Part shown: one piece after another, positions 8,410 to 18,450 of the stretch
Numbering within the stretch: position 1 is the stretch's first letter
Layout: every line of letters begins with the position of its first letter
Assembly (NCBI GenBank): GCA_016592635.1
Contig: AP023240.1
Coordinates: 1,240,001-1,304,000 of the forward strand
DNA from: Methyloprofundus sp.
GTDB taxonomy: Bacteria; Pseudomonadota; Gammaproteobacteria; Methylococcales; Methylomonadaceae
DNA length: 64,000 bases
Reading direction: 5' to 3'
Notes under the pieces: generated by a model
Database searches by the model: none
What the model was told of the DNA's origin: nothing
What the model saw: only the letters and a program-made list of their open reading frames with translations
Made by a program: the position numbers and the translations under genes

Positions 8410-9210
8410 ATGCCTTTATCTACTAAAATACGAACCATCTCATTTCATATTCTAATTGGCGCATTGCTTAGCGTTATTCTATTACACCCTATTACCAAGG
8501 CAGTTTATTGGTTTGAGTTTAATGAGAGTCTACAACTTAGTACCTATAAAGATATATGGACCTTTCTTTTTGATCGCTTTACGGACTCTTTTCGACAAGA
8601 AATGATCGTTATGAGTTTGGTTTTTGCATTGCTTGGAGGGGGGATTGGTACTATTTTTGCTATGTATCATCTATCTTTAGTACGCTCTCACCAAAGAGTC
8701 TACCAATTAGAAAAAGAACTTGCTGAAGATTTACCCACATTGATTAAAAGTAATGAAAATGAACGCTTGGAATTTAAGTCATCAATTCGTTGGGATTTAA
8801 AACAGCAAAAAACAAATAAAGCACTTGAAACTGTTATTGCCAAGACGGTCGCTGGATTTATGAATCACAAAGGTGGAAATTTACTGATTGGTATTGATGA
8901 TGATGGGCAGATTATTGGTCTGGAGAAGGATTATCAATCACTACGTCGTAAAAATCGTGATGGCTTTGAACTCTGTCTTATGGACATAATAAAAACAAAG
9001 CTGGGGGGTGAAGTGTGTAGTCTGGTACATTGTGTTTTTCATAAAATAGAAGGAAAAGATGTTTGTCGGGTTTTTATAGAATCCTCTGCAACCCCCGTTT
9101 ATTGTAAAACAGATAATGTTTCTAAATATTATTTAAGAACAGGAAATGCAACTCGGGAACTTGATGCAAGAGAATCTTTTGCACATATTTCAAAACCACA
9201 TACAAGCTAA
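8410..9210 (+). CDS. Membrane-anchored AlbA_2 (Schlafen-like) domain protein
   Basis: 266 residues. Two membrane segments lie at about residues 10-32 and 60-86, then a coiled stretch ([17 protein letters not shown]), then a C-terminal AlbA_2-type domain: [40 protein letters not shown], and a closing [16 protein letters not shown]. In soluble proteins this domain is often found in ATP-binding or nucleic-acid-binding regulators; here it is tethered to the inner membrane facing the cytoplasm. It sits between the pump and the two-component genes in the same direction, with its stop only about 40 bases before the regulator start, so it is likely co-transcribed with the regulators. A role in signalling metal stress is inference. 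Confidence 0.75.
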   Translation: MPLSTKIRTISFHILIGALLSVILLHPITKAVYWFEFNESLQLSTYKDIWTFLFDRFTDSFRQEMIVMSLVFALLGGGIGTIFAMYHLSLVRSHQRVYQLEKELAEDLPTLIKSNENERLEFKSSIRWDLKQQKTNKALETVIAKTVAGFMNHKGGNLLIGIDDDGQIIGLEKDYQSLRRKNRDGFELCLMDIIKTKLGGEVCSLVHCVFHKIEGKDVCRVFIESSATPVYCKTDNVSKYYLRTGNATRELDARESFAHISKPHTS

Positions 9211-9250
9211 TTTTGAACAGTCTGAAACACACAATAATCTATTTTTTCTT

Positions 9251-9922
9251 ATGCATATTCTGATCATTGAAGATCAATACAAAACCGCTTCTTTTTTGTC
9301 TAAAGGATTAACAGAAGAAGGCTTTGTGGTTGATATTGCGACTGATGGCCTGGATGGACAGCATAATATTGACCATATTCATTATGACCTGATTATTCTG
9401 GATGTGATGCTACCCGGTAAAGATGGCTGGTCAATTCTTGAAGATTTACGGCGGGTAAAAAAACAAACGCCGGTTTTATTATTAACAGCAAGAGATAGCG
9501 TTGCAGATAAGGTCAAAGGTTTAGAGCTGGGAGCAGATGATTATCTGGTCAAACCCTTTGCTTTTTCTGAGTTGCTGGCTCGTATTCGCTCTATATTACG
9601 GAGAGGTCCTGTACGTGAAATCAATATTATCAACATTGTTGATCTGGAAATTGATGCCGTAAAACATCAGGTTAAACGCAATGGGATTCGTATTGATTTA
9701 ACGCCTAAGGAGTTTCAGTTGTTGCTGTTAATGGCTCGAAGACAAGGTGAGGTTCTATCGCGTACTTTTATCGCCGAGCAAATTTGGGAGATTAATTTTA
9801 ACAGTGATACCAATGTTGTTGATGTCGCTGTTAGACGGCTAAGACGTAAAGTTGATGATGATTTTGAGCATAAATTAATTCACACTGTGCGAGGCGTTGG
9901 TTATGTTTTCGAAAAGCGCTAA
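9251..9922 (+). CDS. cusR: CusR-like OmpR-family response regulator
   Basis: Start placed at the ATG at 9251 because MHILIIEDQ is the normal receiver opening; the open frame upstream overlaps the previous gene and adds an unrelated extension. 223 residues: receiver domain with acidic pocket ED, phospho-acceptor Asp in [14 protein letters not shown] (about residue 51), Thr in LLTARDS and Lys in VKPFAF, then a winged-helix DNA-binding domain ending [11 protein letters not shown]. This architecture and length match CusR/CopR/IrlR regulators of copper and silver efflux. It overlaps the sensor gene by 20 bases, indicating translational coupling. It probably activates the cus operon and the multicopper oxidase gene; the binding site is not evident. 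Confidence 0.88.
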   Translation: MHILIIEDQYKTASFLSKGLTEEGFVVDIATDGLDGQHNIDHIHYDLIILDVMLPGKDGWSILEDLRRVKKQTPVLLLTARDSVADKVKGLELGADDYLVKPFAFSELLARIRSILRRGPVREINIINIVDLEIDAVKHQVKRNGIRIDLTPKEFQLLLLMARRQGEVLSRTFIAEQIWEINFNSDTNVVDVAVRRLRRKVDDDFEHKLIHTVRGVGYVFEKR

Positions 9923-11369
9923 ACCAACTGTGCAGTGGTCTTTAACGGCTAAGTTAGTCACGCTTTATGTGATGACAGCGAGTACCAGCCTGTTAGTGGC
10001 TTGCGGTTTTCTTTACTGGACCTTGCTCAGTAATATTGATCATGAACATAAAGAATTACTATCTACTGAATTGGTAGAATTACAGTCAGTTCTACAGCAA
10101 ATACCAATTGACCTAGCATTATTACAACAATTGGTCAGAGAAGAGTCTAAGCATGCAAATGAGGTGCATACGGCCTCCTTTCACCCTTCTTCCGCGCACT
10201 ACTCTTATTTTCGTGTGCTTAATGCTCAACAACAAATGATTGTTGAAACAGAAAACATGTCCTCTTTATTTCCCATGACAATTTTTTCGCAATTGCGTGT
10301 GGGTCTCATGCCGGAACCAGATACAAAAATTCAAACAGAAGACGGTCGTATATTTTTATTAACCACTCAAACCCCGCCCTTAAACGCAACAATGAACAGT
10401 GCGTGGCAAGTTCAGGCAGCACTCAACGTAACACAAGATGAATTTCTACTGTTGCAATATCAAAAAATGCTGGGCCTGGTTCTGGTATTAGGCATTTGTT
10501 TTTCAACGATTGCTGGTTTCTGGATTACCAGGAAAGGCTTAAAACCCTTAGATCAAATTACGCAGGCAGTACAAAGCATTAATATCAATCACTTGAATCA
10601 AACACTTTGTGCTGAAAAATGGCCTAAAGAATTAATGCTGCTCGCAACAGCTTTTGATGAAATGCTGCATAGGCTAGATACCTCATTTGCCAGGTTATCA
10701 CAATTTTCAGCGGATTTAGCTCATGAATTACGTACCCCAATTAATAATTTGATGGGGGAAACTGAAGTCGCTCTGTCCAGACAACGTACATTTTCAGAAT
10801 ATCAGCAAATACTCGAATCCAATATGGAGGAGCTTAATCGCATTAATCGAATGATAGAGGAGTTACTATTTCTCTCAAGAGCTGAGTCTCCAGAGACCAA
10901 GATACATTGTGAAAAGTTAGTACTTGTAAATGAACTGGAAACGATTCGAGTATTTTATGAAAGTTTAGCCAGCGATAAAAACATCAAAATTCGAATTTCT
11001 GGTAATGCTCAAATATACGCTGATCCTTTATTATTACGAAGAGCACTCAATAACCTTGTTGCTAATGCAATTCATTATACCGAAGGTGGTGGTGAGATTG
11101 TTTTGTTTGCCAAACACGTTGATGACTGTACCGAAGTATCTGTTTGTGATAATGGCATCGGTATAGAGGCCAAGGCTTTACCCAAAATATTTGATCGCTT
11201 TTATAGAGCAGACAAGGCGCGTACTAAAAATACCCAAGGCACTGGTCTGGGGTTAGCTCTTGTGAAGTCAATAATGGATCTGCATCAGGGTTTCGTCACT
11301 ATTCATAGCAAAATGGGTAAAGGGACAACTGTCATTTTGCACTTTCCTGCCAGGCAGCCCACCCACTAA
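9903..11369 (+). CDS. cusS: CusS-like heavy-metal sensor histidine kinase
   Basis: Start at ATG 9903, inside the end of the regulator gene; about 488 residues. Two membrane segments (near residues 15-38 and 185-208) bracket a periplasmic sensor domain of about 145 residues. HAMP-like linker follows, then the dimerisation/phospho-acceptor helix [14 protein letters not shown] with His at about 274, and ATPase motifs NLVANAIHY (N box), DNGIGI (G1) and GTGLGLALV (G2). This is the heavy-metal sensor kinase layout (CusS/CopS). The periplasmic part would bind Cu(I)/Ag(I) and lead to phosphorylation of the adjacent regulator. No lesions seen. Confidence 0.88.
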   Translation: MFSKSAKPTVQWSLTAKLVTLYVMTASTSLLVACGFLYWTLLSNIDHEHKELLSTELVELQSVLQQIPIDLALLQQLVREESKHANEVHTASFHPSSAHYSYFRVLNAQQQMIVETENMSSLFPMTIFSQLRVGLMPEPDTKIQTEDGRIFLLTTQTPPLNATMNSAWQVQAALNVTQDEFLLLQYQKMLGLVLVLGICFSTIAGFWITRKGLKPLDQITQAVQSININHLNQTLCAEKWPKELMLLATAFDEMLHRLDTSFARLSQFSADLAHELRTPINNLMGETEVALSRQRTFSEYQQILESNMEELNRINRMIEELLFLSRAESPETKIHCEKLVLVNELETIRVFYESLASDKNIKIRISGNAQIYADPLLLRRALNNLVANAIHYTEGGGEIVLFAKHVDDCTEVSVCDNGIGIEAKALPKIFDRFYRADKARTKNTQGTGLGLALVKSIMDLHQGFVTIHSKMGKGTTVILHFPARQPTH

Positions 11370-11486
11370 AAATATTGGGGTTAATAAAACCCGAAATGAC
11401 ACCCCGTAGTCCTCTCGGCGTGAAAATTGGTATTATAGTATTTAATGCTATACTAATATATTATATATTTTACTAACGGTATAAAA

Positions 11487-13445
11487 ATGAAAATATTATT
11501 TACAGGAATGCTGCTTTTTCTACTTAATTCAGTAGTAGCACAAGCGAATTGGCAAATTAACCTAGATATTCTAGATCATAGTCTAAAAAAAAATAATGAA
11601 TCGCTCAAGCTTCAACTAGAAATTCAGTCTTCTGATAAGAGCAAAGCAGATCTTTATGTCGCTGTACAATCACCTGATTCCTCGCTACTTTTCATACAAG
11701 CCCCAAATCTGTTTTCAGAATCCGTCAACTTTTCTACGACTCCTGTGGCTTATGCGACTAACATAAGTGCTAATCAAGGGGTAAGTGGTCGTGTTTTGAC
11801 AATCCCTCAACTACCAGCAAACCTACCTGCCGGACAGTATCATCTTTATGCCGTTATCACACAGGCTGGAGCGGATGTTTTTCAGCAAAACTTATGGCAA
11901 ACACCTTTAGCCCATGACAGTTTTCTATATGTCAATAATGCTAATTTTTTAGCCATTCCTCAACAATTAACGGGGGTCATCAATGAGCAAGGACAAAAAG
12001 TTTTTGATTTAACTTTACAGAAAGGTCAAAAAAGTTTTTTACCCGATACACAAACGGCAACTTATGGTATTAATGGTCATTATTTAGGTCCTACATTACG
12101 TGTTTCCAGAGGAGACAAACTTGCTTTTAATATCAGTAACCAATTAGATGAACCATCGACCATTCACTGGCATGGTGCTCATATTCCTGCAAAAATGGAT
12201 GGTGGACCACATCAAATTATTGAGCAGGGCAGTACCTGGAAGCCCTTTTTTGAAATAAAACAAGCCGCAGCAACTTTGTGGTATCACCCGCATTTAGAAG
12301 GTAAAACAGCTGAGCAAGTTTATAAGGGTCTGGCAGGTTTAATCATTATTGATGACAGTGTTAGTGACAGCCTAGCTTTACCTAATCGTTATGGAGAAGA
12401 TGATATTCCTATGGTTGTACAAGATCGCCGTATCGCTGATAACGGCGACATGAGTAGTCAACTTAAGAATATGACGGATGTTATGGGCTTACGTGGCAAG
12501 TATATGTTAGTCAATGGTGACATAACACCAACGCTGGAAAGCCATGCTCAGGTCATCCGTTTACGTATTCTAAATGGCTCTAATGCACGAATTTATAATT
12601 TTGGGTTTGCAGATAATCATGAATTTTACCAAATTGCAACGGATGGTGGTCTATTGACCCGTCCGGTGCCGTTGACGCGCATGCATCTTGCGCCAGGAGA
12701 ACGTGCAGAAATTTTACTTGATTTACGTACCGATAGTGGACAATATTTGTTGTTGCAAAGTTTTTCGGCTGAATTATCACCGTTGACCCTAAAAAACGCT
12801 ATGATGCGTGATGCATTAGATATGCAAACCTTTGACATTATGAGTATTCGTGTCGGTCAAGCGGGGGATAATAATTTATCAATTCCAGCTACATTGACCA
12901 CGATTGAGCAAATACCCGTTGAAAATGCTGTTGTTAATCGTCCATTTGTTTTGCAAGAAGGAAGAATGAATAATTCCATGGGAGATATGGGAGATATGAA
13001 TAATTCCATGGGAGGTATGGGAGATATGAATAATTCCATGGGAGGTATGGGAGGTATGATAGGTGCTAATAACACTGAAACTTTTGCCAATTTAAGCAAT
13101 ATGGGCATGTTTCGTATCAATGATAAAGTAATGGATAGGGAGCGAGTTGATGAAACGATACGTTTAGGCGATACTGAAATCTGGACTATCAGTAATGAGG
13201 CAGATATGGCACATCCTTTTCATATTCATGATATTCAATTTTTGATTTTAGATAGAAATGGTCAAAAACCAGCACCTGAAGAAGCAGGCTGGAAAGATAC
13301 GGTATTAGTTTTCCCGGATGAGACAGTGCGAGTTATTACCCGGTTTGAGGATTTTGCAGATCCCGATGTACCTTATATGTATCATTGCCACATATTAGAG
13401 CATGAGGATGCAGGTATGATGGGACAATTTGTTGTTATTCCTTAA
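11487..13445 (+). CDS. Multicopper oxidase (CueO/CopA-type) with Met-rich insert
   Basis: 652 residues with a signal peptide (MKILFTGMLLFLLNSVVAQA). An N-terminal domain of about 150 residues that is not cupredoxin-like in sequence precedes the oxidase. Copper ligands are all present: HWHG (His about 227), WYHPHLEG (about 267), HPFHIHD (about 576) and the type 1/trinuclear motif YHCHILEHEDAGMM (about 633-645). A Met/Gly insert of repeated NNSMGDMGDM/NNSMGGMGGM lies near residues 492-520, comparable to the Met-rich insert through which CueO binds Cu(I). The enzyme oxidises periplasmic Cu(I) to less toxic Cu(II). Transcribed separately, 117 bases after the sensor gene, behind an AT-rich stretch (11435-11475) that likely holds the promoter. 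Confidence 0.9.
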   Translation: MKILFTGMLLFLLNSVVAQANWQINLDILDHSLKKNNESLKLQLEIQSSDKSKADLYVAVQSPDSSLLFIQAPNLFSESVNFSTTPVAYATNISANQGVSGRVLTIPQLPANLPAGQYHLYAVITQAGADVFQQNLWQTPLAHDSFLYVNNANFLAIPQQLTGVINEQGQKVFDLTLQKGQKSFLPDTQTATYGINGHYLGPTLRVSRGDKLAFNISNQLDEPSTIHWHGAHIPAKMDGGPHQIIEQGSTWKPFFEIKQAAATLWYHPHLEGKTAEQVYKGLAGLIIIDDSVSDSLALPNRYGEDDIPMVVQDRRIADNGDMSSQLKNMTDVMGLRGKYMLVNGDITPTLESHAQVIRLRILNGSNARIYNFGFADNHEFYQIATDGGLLTRPVPLTRMHLAPGERAEILLDLRTDSGQYLLLQSFSAELSPLTLKNAMMRDALDMQTFDIMSIRVGQAGDNNLSIPATLTTIEQIPVENAVVNRPFVLQEGRMNNSMGDMGDMNNSMGGMGDMNNSMGGMGGMIGANNTETFANLSNMGMFRINDKVMDRERVDETIRLGDTEIWTISNEADMAHPFHIHDIQFLILDRNGQKPAPEEAGWKDTVLVFPDETVRVITRFEDFADPDVPYMYHCHILEHEDAGMMGQFVVIP

Positions 13446-13679
13446 TTTAGTTGGTTCTTTTTAAGTAGTCCACGCAAATTATCGCAAAGGCTTTTGGTTC
13501 CCAACTGGAAGTCATCAGCTTTTGTGATAATGCTGGAGGTGTATAGTCATAGCGATTAATCCAATACGTGATTCGACCTCAAATCCAACAAAAACCCATA
13601 ACTGCTTTCCTTTATCACCCCGCTAAGACCTGGTTTCCCAGCTTATTTATACTCCTTAGGATTGAGAGCCCGAAAACCC

Positions 13680-13710
13680 TAGGATGCGCTTCGTACCTCA
13701 GCACATCCTA
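13680..13710. repeat. Short family A palindrome
   Basis: TAGGATGCGCTTCGTACCTCAGCACATCCTA lies in the 419-base gap between the oxidase and the DUF2231 gene. The rest of that gap (13446-13860) shows no coding sequence or recognised motif. Confidence 0.7.
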
Positions 13711-13864
13711 TATGTCACCGTTTTGCTTATAATTAAATCCTGCGCTATAAAATACGTACACGTTTGTCATTTTCATCCCTAAATGACAAAATTGTAATCA
13801 ATTTGTCCGCCTTTTGTTAGTTTTACCTGTTTAGAATATCTTTAACTTATTTAGGAGACAAAAG

Positions 13865-14833
13865 GTGATCGAAATTATTCCCAACTGGCATCCATTATTA
13901 GTGCATTTTACCGTTGGACTATTAAGCACTTCGGTGTTGTTCTATTTAGCATCGGCTTTTTTATCCCGTACAAATTCATGGAAACAGCAATGGCTTAATA
14001 TGGCTAATTGGTCATTATGGAGTGGTTGCTTATTTGCTATAGGTACTGCAATAGCGGGTTGGTTAGCCTATAACAGCGTTGCGCATGATAGTGCCTCTCA
14101 TGCGGCCATGACGCTACATAGAAATTTAGCATTACCCACCGCTGCCACTTTTTTACTGTTAGGCTTGTGGGCTATTTATTTAGCCAGAAAAGATCGTCAG
14201 CCTGGTTTTTTGTTTTTAAGCTTTTCAACCATAGCCGCAGGATTGTTAATGGTGACTGGATGGCTAGGCGCAGAGGCTGTGTATCGTTATGGTCTCGGAG
14301 TACAATCTCTTCCCGTTATTGAAGAAGGAGCAGATGGACATAATCATAGCCATGGTTCAGCGCATGACGACTCAGCTACTGAAAAAGATGGACACCAGCA
14401 TCAGCATGAGACAACAGAAAGTGAACACCCATTAACTGAAAGTACTCATCAACACGGACATGAAGAGACAGGTGGACATGATCATAGCCATGATTCAGCG
14501 CATGAGCACTCAGCGACTGAAAAGGGCGAACATCAGCATCAGCATGATACAACAGAAATTAAACCTCCATTAACTGAGGGTACTCATCAACACAACCATG
14601 ACAATAAAGAAAAACTTCCTGAAATAGAACAATTGCTGAAGCATGGTGGGCACCAACATGAACATATAAATAAAGTAACGACACCTATTGCTGAATTGAC
14701 TCATGACGCAATAAACCATAGCTCCAAAATAATGCCTGAAAATATCACTGTTAACCTTTCGCCCTCTCTTAAAACAAGTAACTTTTCCAATAATCTCTAT
14801 AAATTGTTGATACTTTATTTTTACACGACGTAA
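13865..14833 (+). CDS. DUF2231-type membrane protein with His-rich tail
   Basis: 322 residues from a GTG start with GGAG about ten bases upstream. The first 150 residues look like a DUF2231 membrane domain: IPNWHPLLVHFTVGLL opening, then four hydrophobic helices ending near LGAEAVYRYG. The rest is a hydrophilic tail of about 150 residues crowded with HxH motifs (HNHSHG, HQHQHE, HDHSHD, HQHQHD, HQHNHD), in two roughly repeated blocks of SAHxxSATEK and LTExTHQH. DUF2231 proteins are of unknown function; the tail resembles those of Zn/Ni/Cu-binding proteins. Its neighbours are copper genes, so buffering or sensing of copper in the periplasm or cytoplasm is inference. Confidence 0.75.
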   Translation: MIEIIPNWHPLLVHFTVGLLSTSVLFYLASAFLSRTNSWKQQWLNMANWSLWSGCLFAIGTAIAGWLAYNSVAHDSASHAAMTLHRNLALPTAATFLLLGLWAIYLARKDRQPGFLFLSFSTIAAGLLMVTGWLGAEAVYRYGLGVQSLPVIEEGADGHNHSHGSAHDDSATEKDGHQHQHETTESEHPLTESTHQHGHEETGGHDHSHDSAHEHSATEKGEHQHQHDTTEIKPPLTEGTHQHNHDNKEKLPEIEQLLKHGGHQHEHINKVTTPIAELTHDAINHSSKIMPENITVNLSPSLKTSNFSNNLYKLLILYFYTT

Positions 14834-14932
14834 TCAGTAAAATTTTGTTGAAATTGGGGATGATTACCATTACAGAGCAGCACGTTATTCACGACCACAA
14901 ATATTAATTTAAAACACATCCTGGAGAAATCT

Positions 14933-15058
14933 ATGAAAATCAAACTAATCGTTTTATCACTCTTGCTAGTGACACTTTCCGCATGTGCCTCTACCGGCAA
15001 TAGTGGGCATAAATCAAAGAGTAGAAGTAGTGGACATGGTAGTGGGCATAGCCATTAA
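14933..15058 (+). CDS. 41-residue His/Ser-rich lipoprotein
   Basis: A short gene with GGAG seven bases before its ATG. The product opens MKIKLIVLSLLLVTLSAC, a lipoprotein signal with lipobox LSAC (Cys 18), and continues ASTGNSGHKSKSRSSG then HGSGHSH. The mature lipoprotein would have only 24 residues, including four His. It lies between the His-tailed DUF2231 protein and the copper ATPase, suggesting a membrane-attached metal ligand. Good start signals and a canonical lipobox make it probably real despite its size. Confidence 0.7.
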   Translation: MKIKLIVLSLLLVTLSACASTGNSGHKSKSRSSGHGSGHSH

Positions 15059-15138
15059 CGAAAATTTATTATTTAGTACAGCAATCTGTAGGTTCATAAT
15101 AAAATTTTTTTCTAAAATCATTGCGTTCCCTGTTCACT

Positions 15139-15173
15139 AATTTTTCTCATGCTGTACTAGCATGAGAAAAATT
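15139..15173. terminator. Perfect AT-rich hairpin, bidirectional terminator-like
   Basis: AATTTTTCTCATGC (15139-15152) and GCATGAGAAAAATT (15160-15173) are perfect complements around a 7-base loop, with T and A runs on the two flanks. It sits 80 bases after the small lipoprotein stop. The remaining 311-base gap also holds a decayed family A palindrome (15239-15302). Confidence 0.6.
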
Positions 15174-15238
15174 AACTGTTGTATTAAGTGAAATAATAAG
15201 ATAACCGTGCAGACTACCACGATAAAACCCCTGTTTTT

Positions 15239-15302
15239 TAGGATATACTAACAACAGAAAGCGCATCACATACAATGGAGTACTTCGCACCTTAGCATAC
15301 CC
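15239..15302. repeat. Decayed family A palindrome
   Basis: Recognisable arms (AAAGCGCATC and TACTTCGCACCTTAGCATA) of the family A element with several mismatches, just before the ATPase gene. Confidence 0.5.
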
Positions 15303-15369
15303 TGTCACCTTATTTTCGCTACATCCTATACAGAAGCATGGGAACAGTTATATCTAATAGGAGAACATT

Positions 15370-17661
15370 ATGGACTCGCACCACTGTCATCATCAACACA
15401 AAAAAGAGCCTTTGCAAAATAAGCCAGAACCTGTACAACTCTATAGTTGCCCCATGCACCCTGAAATACAACAAAATCACTCTGGGGATTGTCCTTTGTG
15501 TGGCATGGCTCTGGAACCAGTCCACTATTCATTAAATGCCTCGATTCAGACCGAATATAGTTGCCCCATGCATCCCGAAGTTGTTCGTAATGAACCTGGT
15601 GATTGCCCTAAGTGTGGTATGGCTTTAGAAGTACGCACTATTACAAACGATTCTGAAAATCTTGAATTAATTAATATGAATCGTCGTTTCTGGGTTAGTT
15701 TACTGCTCTCTTTTCCCGTGTTTGTCGTAGCCATGGTCTACGATATGGCACCTTATTTGATACCAGAAAGCATCTCCTTACAGAAAATACAGTGGTTTGA
15801 ATTTACTCTGGCGACTCCCATAGTACTCTGGTGTGGTTTGCCTTTTTTCCAGCGTGGCTGGGCATCTATTATTCATCGTAGTTTAAATATGTTTACCCTA
15901 GTATCTTTAGGTATTGGTGTTGCCTGGGTTTACAGTGTTATTGCCACTTTCTTACCGCAACTATTTCCTCCTGTCATGCAGGATAGTCATGGCACTGTTG
16001 CCGTTTATTTTGAAGCAGCTGCGGTTATTACGACATTGGTTTTATTAGGGCAGGTTCTGGAATTACGGGCAAGAAGCCAGACCAGTGATGCTATTAAACT
16101 ACTGCTTGGGTTAGCACCTAAAACAGCTCGGATACACCATGATGATGGTAGTGAAAAAGATATTCCACTGGAACATGTACAGGCAGGTGATATTTTACGT
16201 GTCCGCCCTGGTGAAAAAGTACCTGTAGATGGCGTAGTCATAGAGGGTAGCAGTGCAGTTAATGAATCCATGGTAACCGGCGAGCCTATTCCAGTAGAAA
16301 AATTTGTTGATATGCCTTTAATAGGCGCAACCATCAACGGCACGGGGAGCTTGCTAATGCGTGCAGAACGTGTGGGGAGTGAAACACTACTTGCTCAAAT
16401 TGTCCATATGGTGAGTGATGCACAACGCAGTCGTGCGCCGATACAGAAGGTCGTTGATACCGTTGCTGGTTATTTTGTTCCTGCCGTGCTATTAATAGCC
16501 GTAGCGACGCTATTTGTTTGGTGGACCTGGGGGCCAGAACCACGTCTGGCCCACGCCATCGTTAATGCGGTTGCTGTATTGATTATCGCCTGTCCCTGCG
16601 CATTAGGTTTGGCAACACCCATGTCTATTATGGTAGGGACAGGCAGAGGTGCAAGTGCGGGTATCTTGATTAAAAATGCAGAAGCACTGGAAATCATGGA
16701 AAAAGTCGATACTCTGGTGGTTGATAAAACCGGAACATTAACGGAAGGTAAACCACAATTAACCTCAGTGCATACAGTCAATGATTTTGTGGAACAGGAT
16801 ATTTTACGTTTTGCCGCTAGCCTAGAACAAGTCAGCGAACATCCTTTGGCAGCAGCAATTGTTAAAGGTATGGAAGCACAAGGTTTATCGTTGATGCAGG
16901 TTGAGGCTTTTAATTCCCTCACCGGTAGAGGTGTGACAGGCTTAGTTAAAGGCCAACAAATTGCTCTGGGTAATGCAAAATTGATGGCCGAGTTAAGTAT
17001 TGATATTGAGCCATTAACAGAGCATGTTGATGTTTTACGACAACAGGGACAAACTGTTATGCTAATTAGCGTTAATAACAAGGCCGCTGGCTTAATTAGC
17101 GTTGCTGACCCTATCAAGAAAAATAGTGTTAAAGCGTTGCAGCAGTTACATAAGAGTGGCATTAAAGTCGTGATGTTAACAGGTGATAATCAGATCACCG
17201 CGCAGGCTGTTGCTCAAAGTCTGGGTATAGATCAGGTTTATGCCGATGTATTGCCGGAACAAAAAGCGGAAGTTGTCAAAAAACTACAACAAGACGGACA
17301 TATAGTTGCGATGGCAGGGGATGGCATTAATGATGCGCCGGCATTAGCACAAGCCCATATCGGTATTGCCATGGGGACAGGGACTGATATTGCTATGGAA
17401 AGTGCAGGGGTTACCTTGGTTAAAGGCGATTTGCTAGGTATTTCAAAAGCACATCACTTGAGCCAATCAACCATGCGCAATATTCGCCAAAACCTATTCT
17501 TTGCTTTTATTTATAATTCACTCGGTGTACCTGTAGCTGCCGGGCTGCTATACCCTTTCTTTGGTATTTTATTATCCCCGATGATTGCTGCGGCAGCGAT
17601 GAGTTTTAGCTCGGTTTCTGTTATCAGCAATGCCTTGAGATTGCGCCGTTTATCCCTTTAA
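15370..17661 (+). CDS. copA: Copper/silver P1B-type ATPase with two N-terminal CPMHP modules
   Basis: 763 residues, start supported by AGGAG. A His-rich opening ([11 protein letters not shown]) precedes two metal-binding modules, [11 protein letters not shown]...[10 protein letters not shown] and [11 protein letters not shown]...[10 protein letters not shown], as in SilP/CopB-like pumps. Then come eight membrane helices, the metal-transport motif CPC (Cys 408/410) in [11 protein letters not shown], actuator motif TGEPIPV, phosphorylation site DKTGT (Asp 452), the HP motif SEHPLA, and hinge [10 protein letters not shown]. The enzyme exports Cu(I)/Ag(I) from cytoplasm to periplasm using ATP, complementing the RND pump and oxidase. 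The modules here keep their Cys, in contrast with the Cys-less copies in the adaptor. Confidence 0.93.
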   Translation: MDSHHCHHQHKKEPLQNKPEPVQLYSCPMHPEIQQNHSGDCPLCGMALEPVHYSLNASIQTEYSCPMHPEVVRNEPGDCPKCGMALEVRTITNDSENLELINMNRRFWVSLLLSFPVFVVAMVYDMAPYLIPESISLQKIQWFEFTLATPIVLWCGLPFFQRGWASIIHRSLNMFTLVSLGIGVAWVYSVIATFLPQLFPPVMQDSHGTVAVYFEAAAVITTLVLLGQVLELRARSQTSDAIKLLLGLAPKTARIHHDDGSEKDIPLEHVQAGDILRVRPGEKVPVDGVVIEGSSAVNESMVTGEPIPVEKFVDMPLIGATINGTGSLLMRAERVGSETLLAQIVHMVSDAQRSRAPIQKVVDTVAGYFVPAVLLIAVATLFVWWTWGPEPRLAHAIVNAVAVLIIACPCALGLATPMSIMVGTGRGASAGILIKNAEALEIMEKVDTLVVDKTGTLTEGKPQLTSVHTVNDFVEQDILRFAASLEQVSEHPLAAAIVKGMEAQGLSLMQVEAFNSLTGRGVTGLVKGQQIALGNAKLMAELSIDIEPLTEHVDVLRQQGQTVMLISVNNKAAGLISVADPIKKNSVKALQQLHKSGIKVVMLTGDNQITAQAVAQSLGIDQVYADVLPEQKAEVVKKLQQDGHIVAMAGDGINDAPALAQAHIGIAMGTGTDIAMESAGVTLVKGDLLGISKAHHLSQSTMRNIRQNLFFAFIYNSLGVPVAAGLLYPFFGILLSPMIAAAAMSFSSVSVISNALRLRRLSL

Positions 17662-17728
17662 GAAATGCAACGGTCACTGTATAGTTTCGTCAAGTAATTT
17701 TACATCGTTCATTTATCAGTTAGGTTAT

Positions 17729-17787
17729 GCAGAATGGGCTTTAACCGTGATGATGACACAACCAGTCGTGGCTAAAGCCCATTCTGC
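17729..17787. repeat. Intergenic palindrome (family D)
   Basis: GCAGAATGGGCTTTAACC and GGCTAAAGCCCATTCTGC are near-perfect complements. It lies after the ATPase gene; one copy only was seen in this window. Confidence 0.65.
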
Positions 17788-17801
17788 CTCCAAAATAAAA
17801 T

Positions 17802-17834
17802 GAGTACTAAAAGTGCAAACTACTTTTAGTACTC
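17802..17834. terminator. Perfect hairpin
   Basis: GAGTACTAAAAGT (17802-17814) and ACTTTTAGTACTC (17822-17834) form a perfect 13-bp stem with a 7-base loop. It may end transcription from the ATPase gene. The remaining gap to 17988 holds only a decayed family A arm near 17931-17962. Confidence 0.5.
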
Positions 17835-17988
17835 TATGAAAGATAGCGATTTTTTCAAGTTTTGCCAAGAATCTGGCTATGAATTTAAGTAGAGTTCAAG
17901 GTATTAATATTACCTGAGACTACAACCTGACTGGATGTGCTGAGATACATAGCGGATCCTACCACTTTGAAATACAAAAGGTAGTAAT

Positions 17989-18450
17989 ATGGTTCTGATA
18001 TTTTTTTTAGCTCTATTATTGGTTATTCTGACATTTATTTTTCATTTCAAGATATTGCTGTGGCTTTCAAATTACACGCCTCGTCTTGCTGTTTCTGATC
18101 AAAGTCGTGTACTCATTATCATATTGGCATTATTTTTCACCCATATTATAGAAATTGGATTTTATGCCAGCACATTTGCTTGCTCCATAGAATTTTTTAA
18201 ACTGGGTACTTTAGAAGGAAACAAGATAAATAATCCTATGGAATATTTGTATTTCTCCAGTGTTATCTTCACATCTCTGGGAATAGGTGATGTATACCCA
18301 GTGGGACATATCCGGTTTTTGACAGGAGTTGAAGCACTTAATGGACTTTTACTGATTGCCTGGTCAGGTTCTTTCACTTTTCTTGCTATGGGGAATTTAT
18401 GGCCACAAATTAAATGCTGTGATGCTGATGAAAAATCAACTGAAAGGTAA
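17989..18450 (+). CDS. Two-helix potassium channel-like protein
   Basis: 153 residues with three or four hydrophobic segments. Between the last two lies the pore signature TSLGIGDVYP (from Thr 95), matching the TxGxGD K+ selectivity filter except that the first filter positions read TSLGIGD, a variant seen in Ion_trans_2 proteins. No C-terminal ligand domain follows. The 3' end overlaps the start of the HD-GYP gene, so the two are probably translated together. Ion selectivity is inferred from the filter only. Confidence 0.75.
   Translation: MVLIFFLALLLVILTFIFHFKILLWLSNYTPRLAVSDQSRVLIIILALFFTHIIEIGFYASTFACSIEFFKLGTLEGNKINNPMEYLYFSSVIFTSLGIGDVYPVGHIRFLTGVEALNGLLLIAWSGSFTFLAMGNLWPQIKCCDADEKSTER

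Noticed and set aside
16470..17162. 230-codon open frame on the minus strand within the copper ATPase gene
   Set aside because: It is antisense to the well-conserved ATPase catalytic domain; composition and lack of a ribosome binding site mark it as a shadow.
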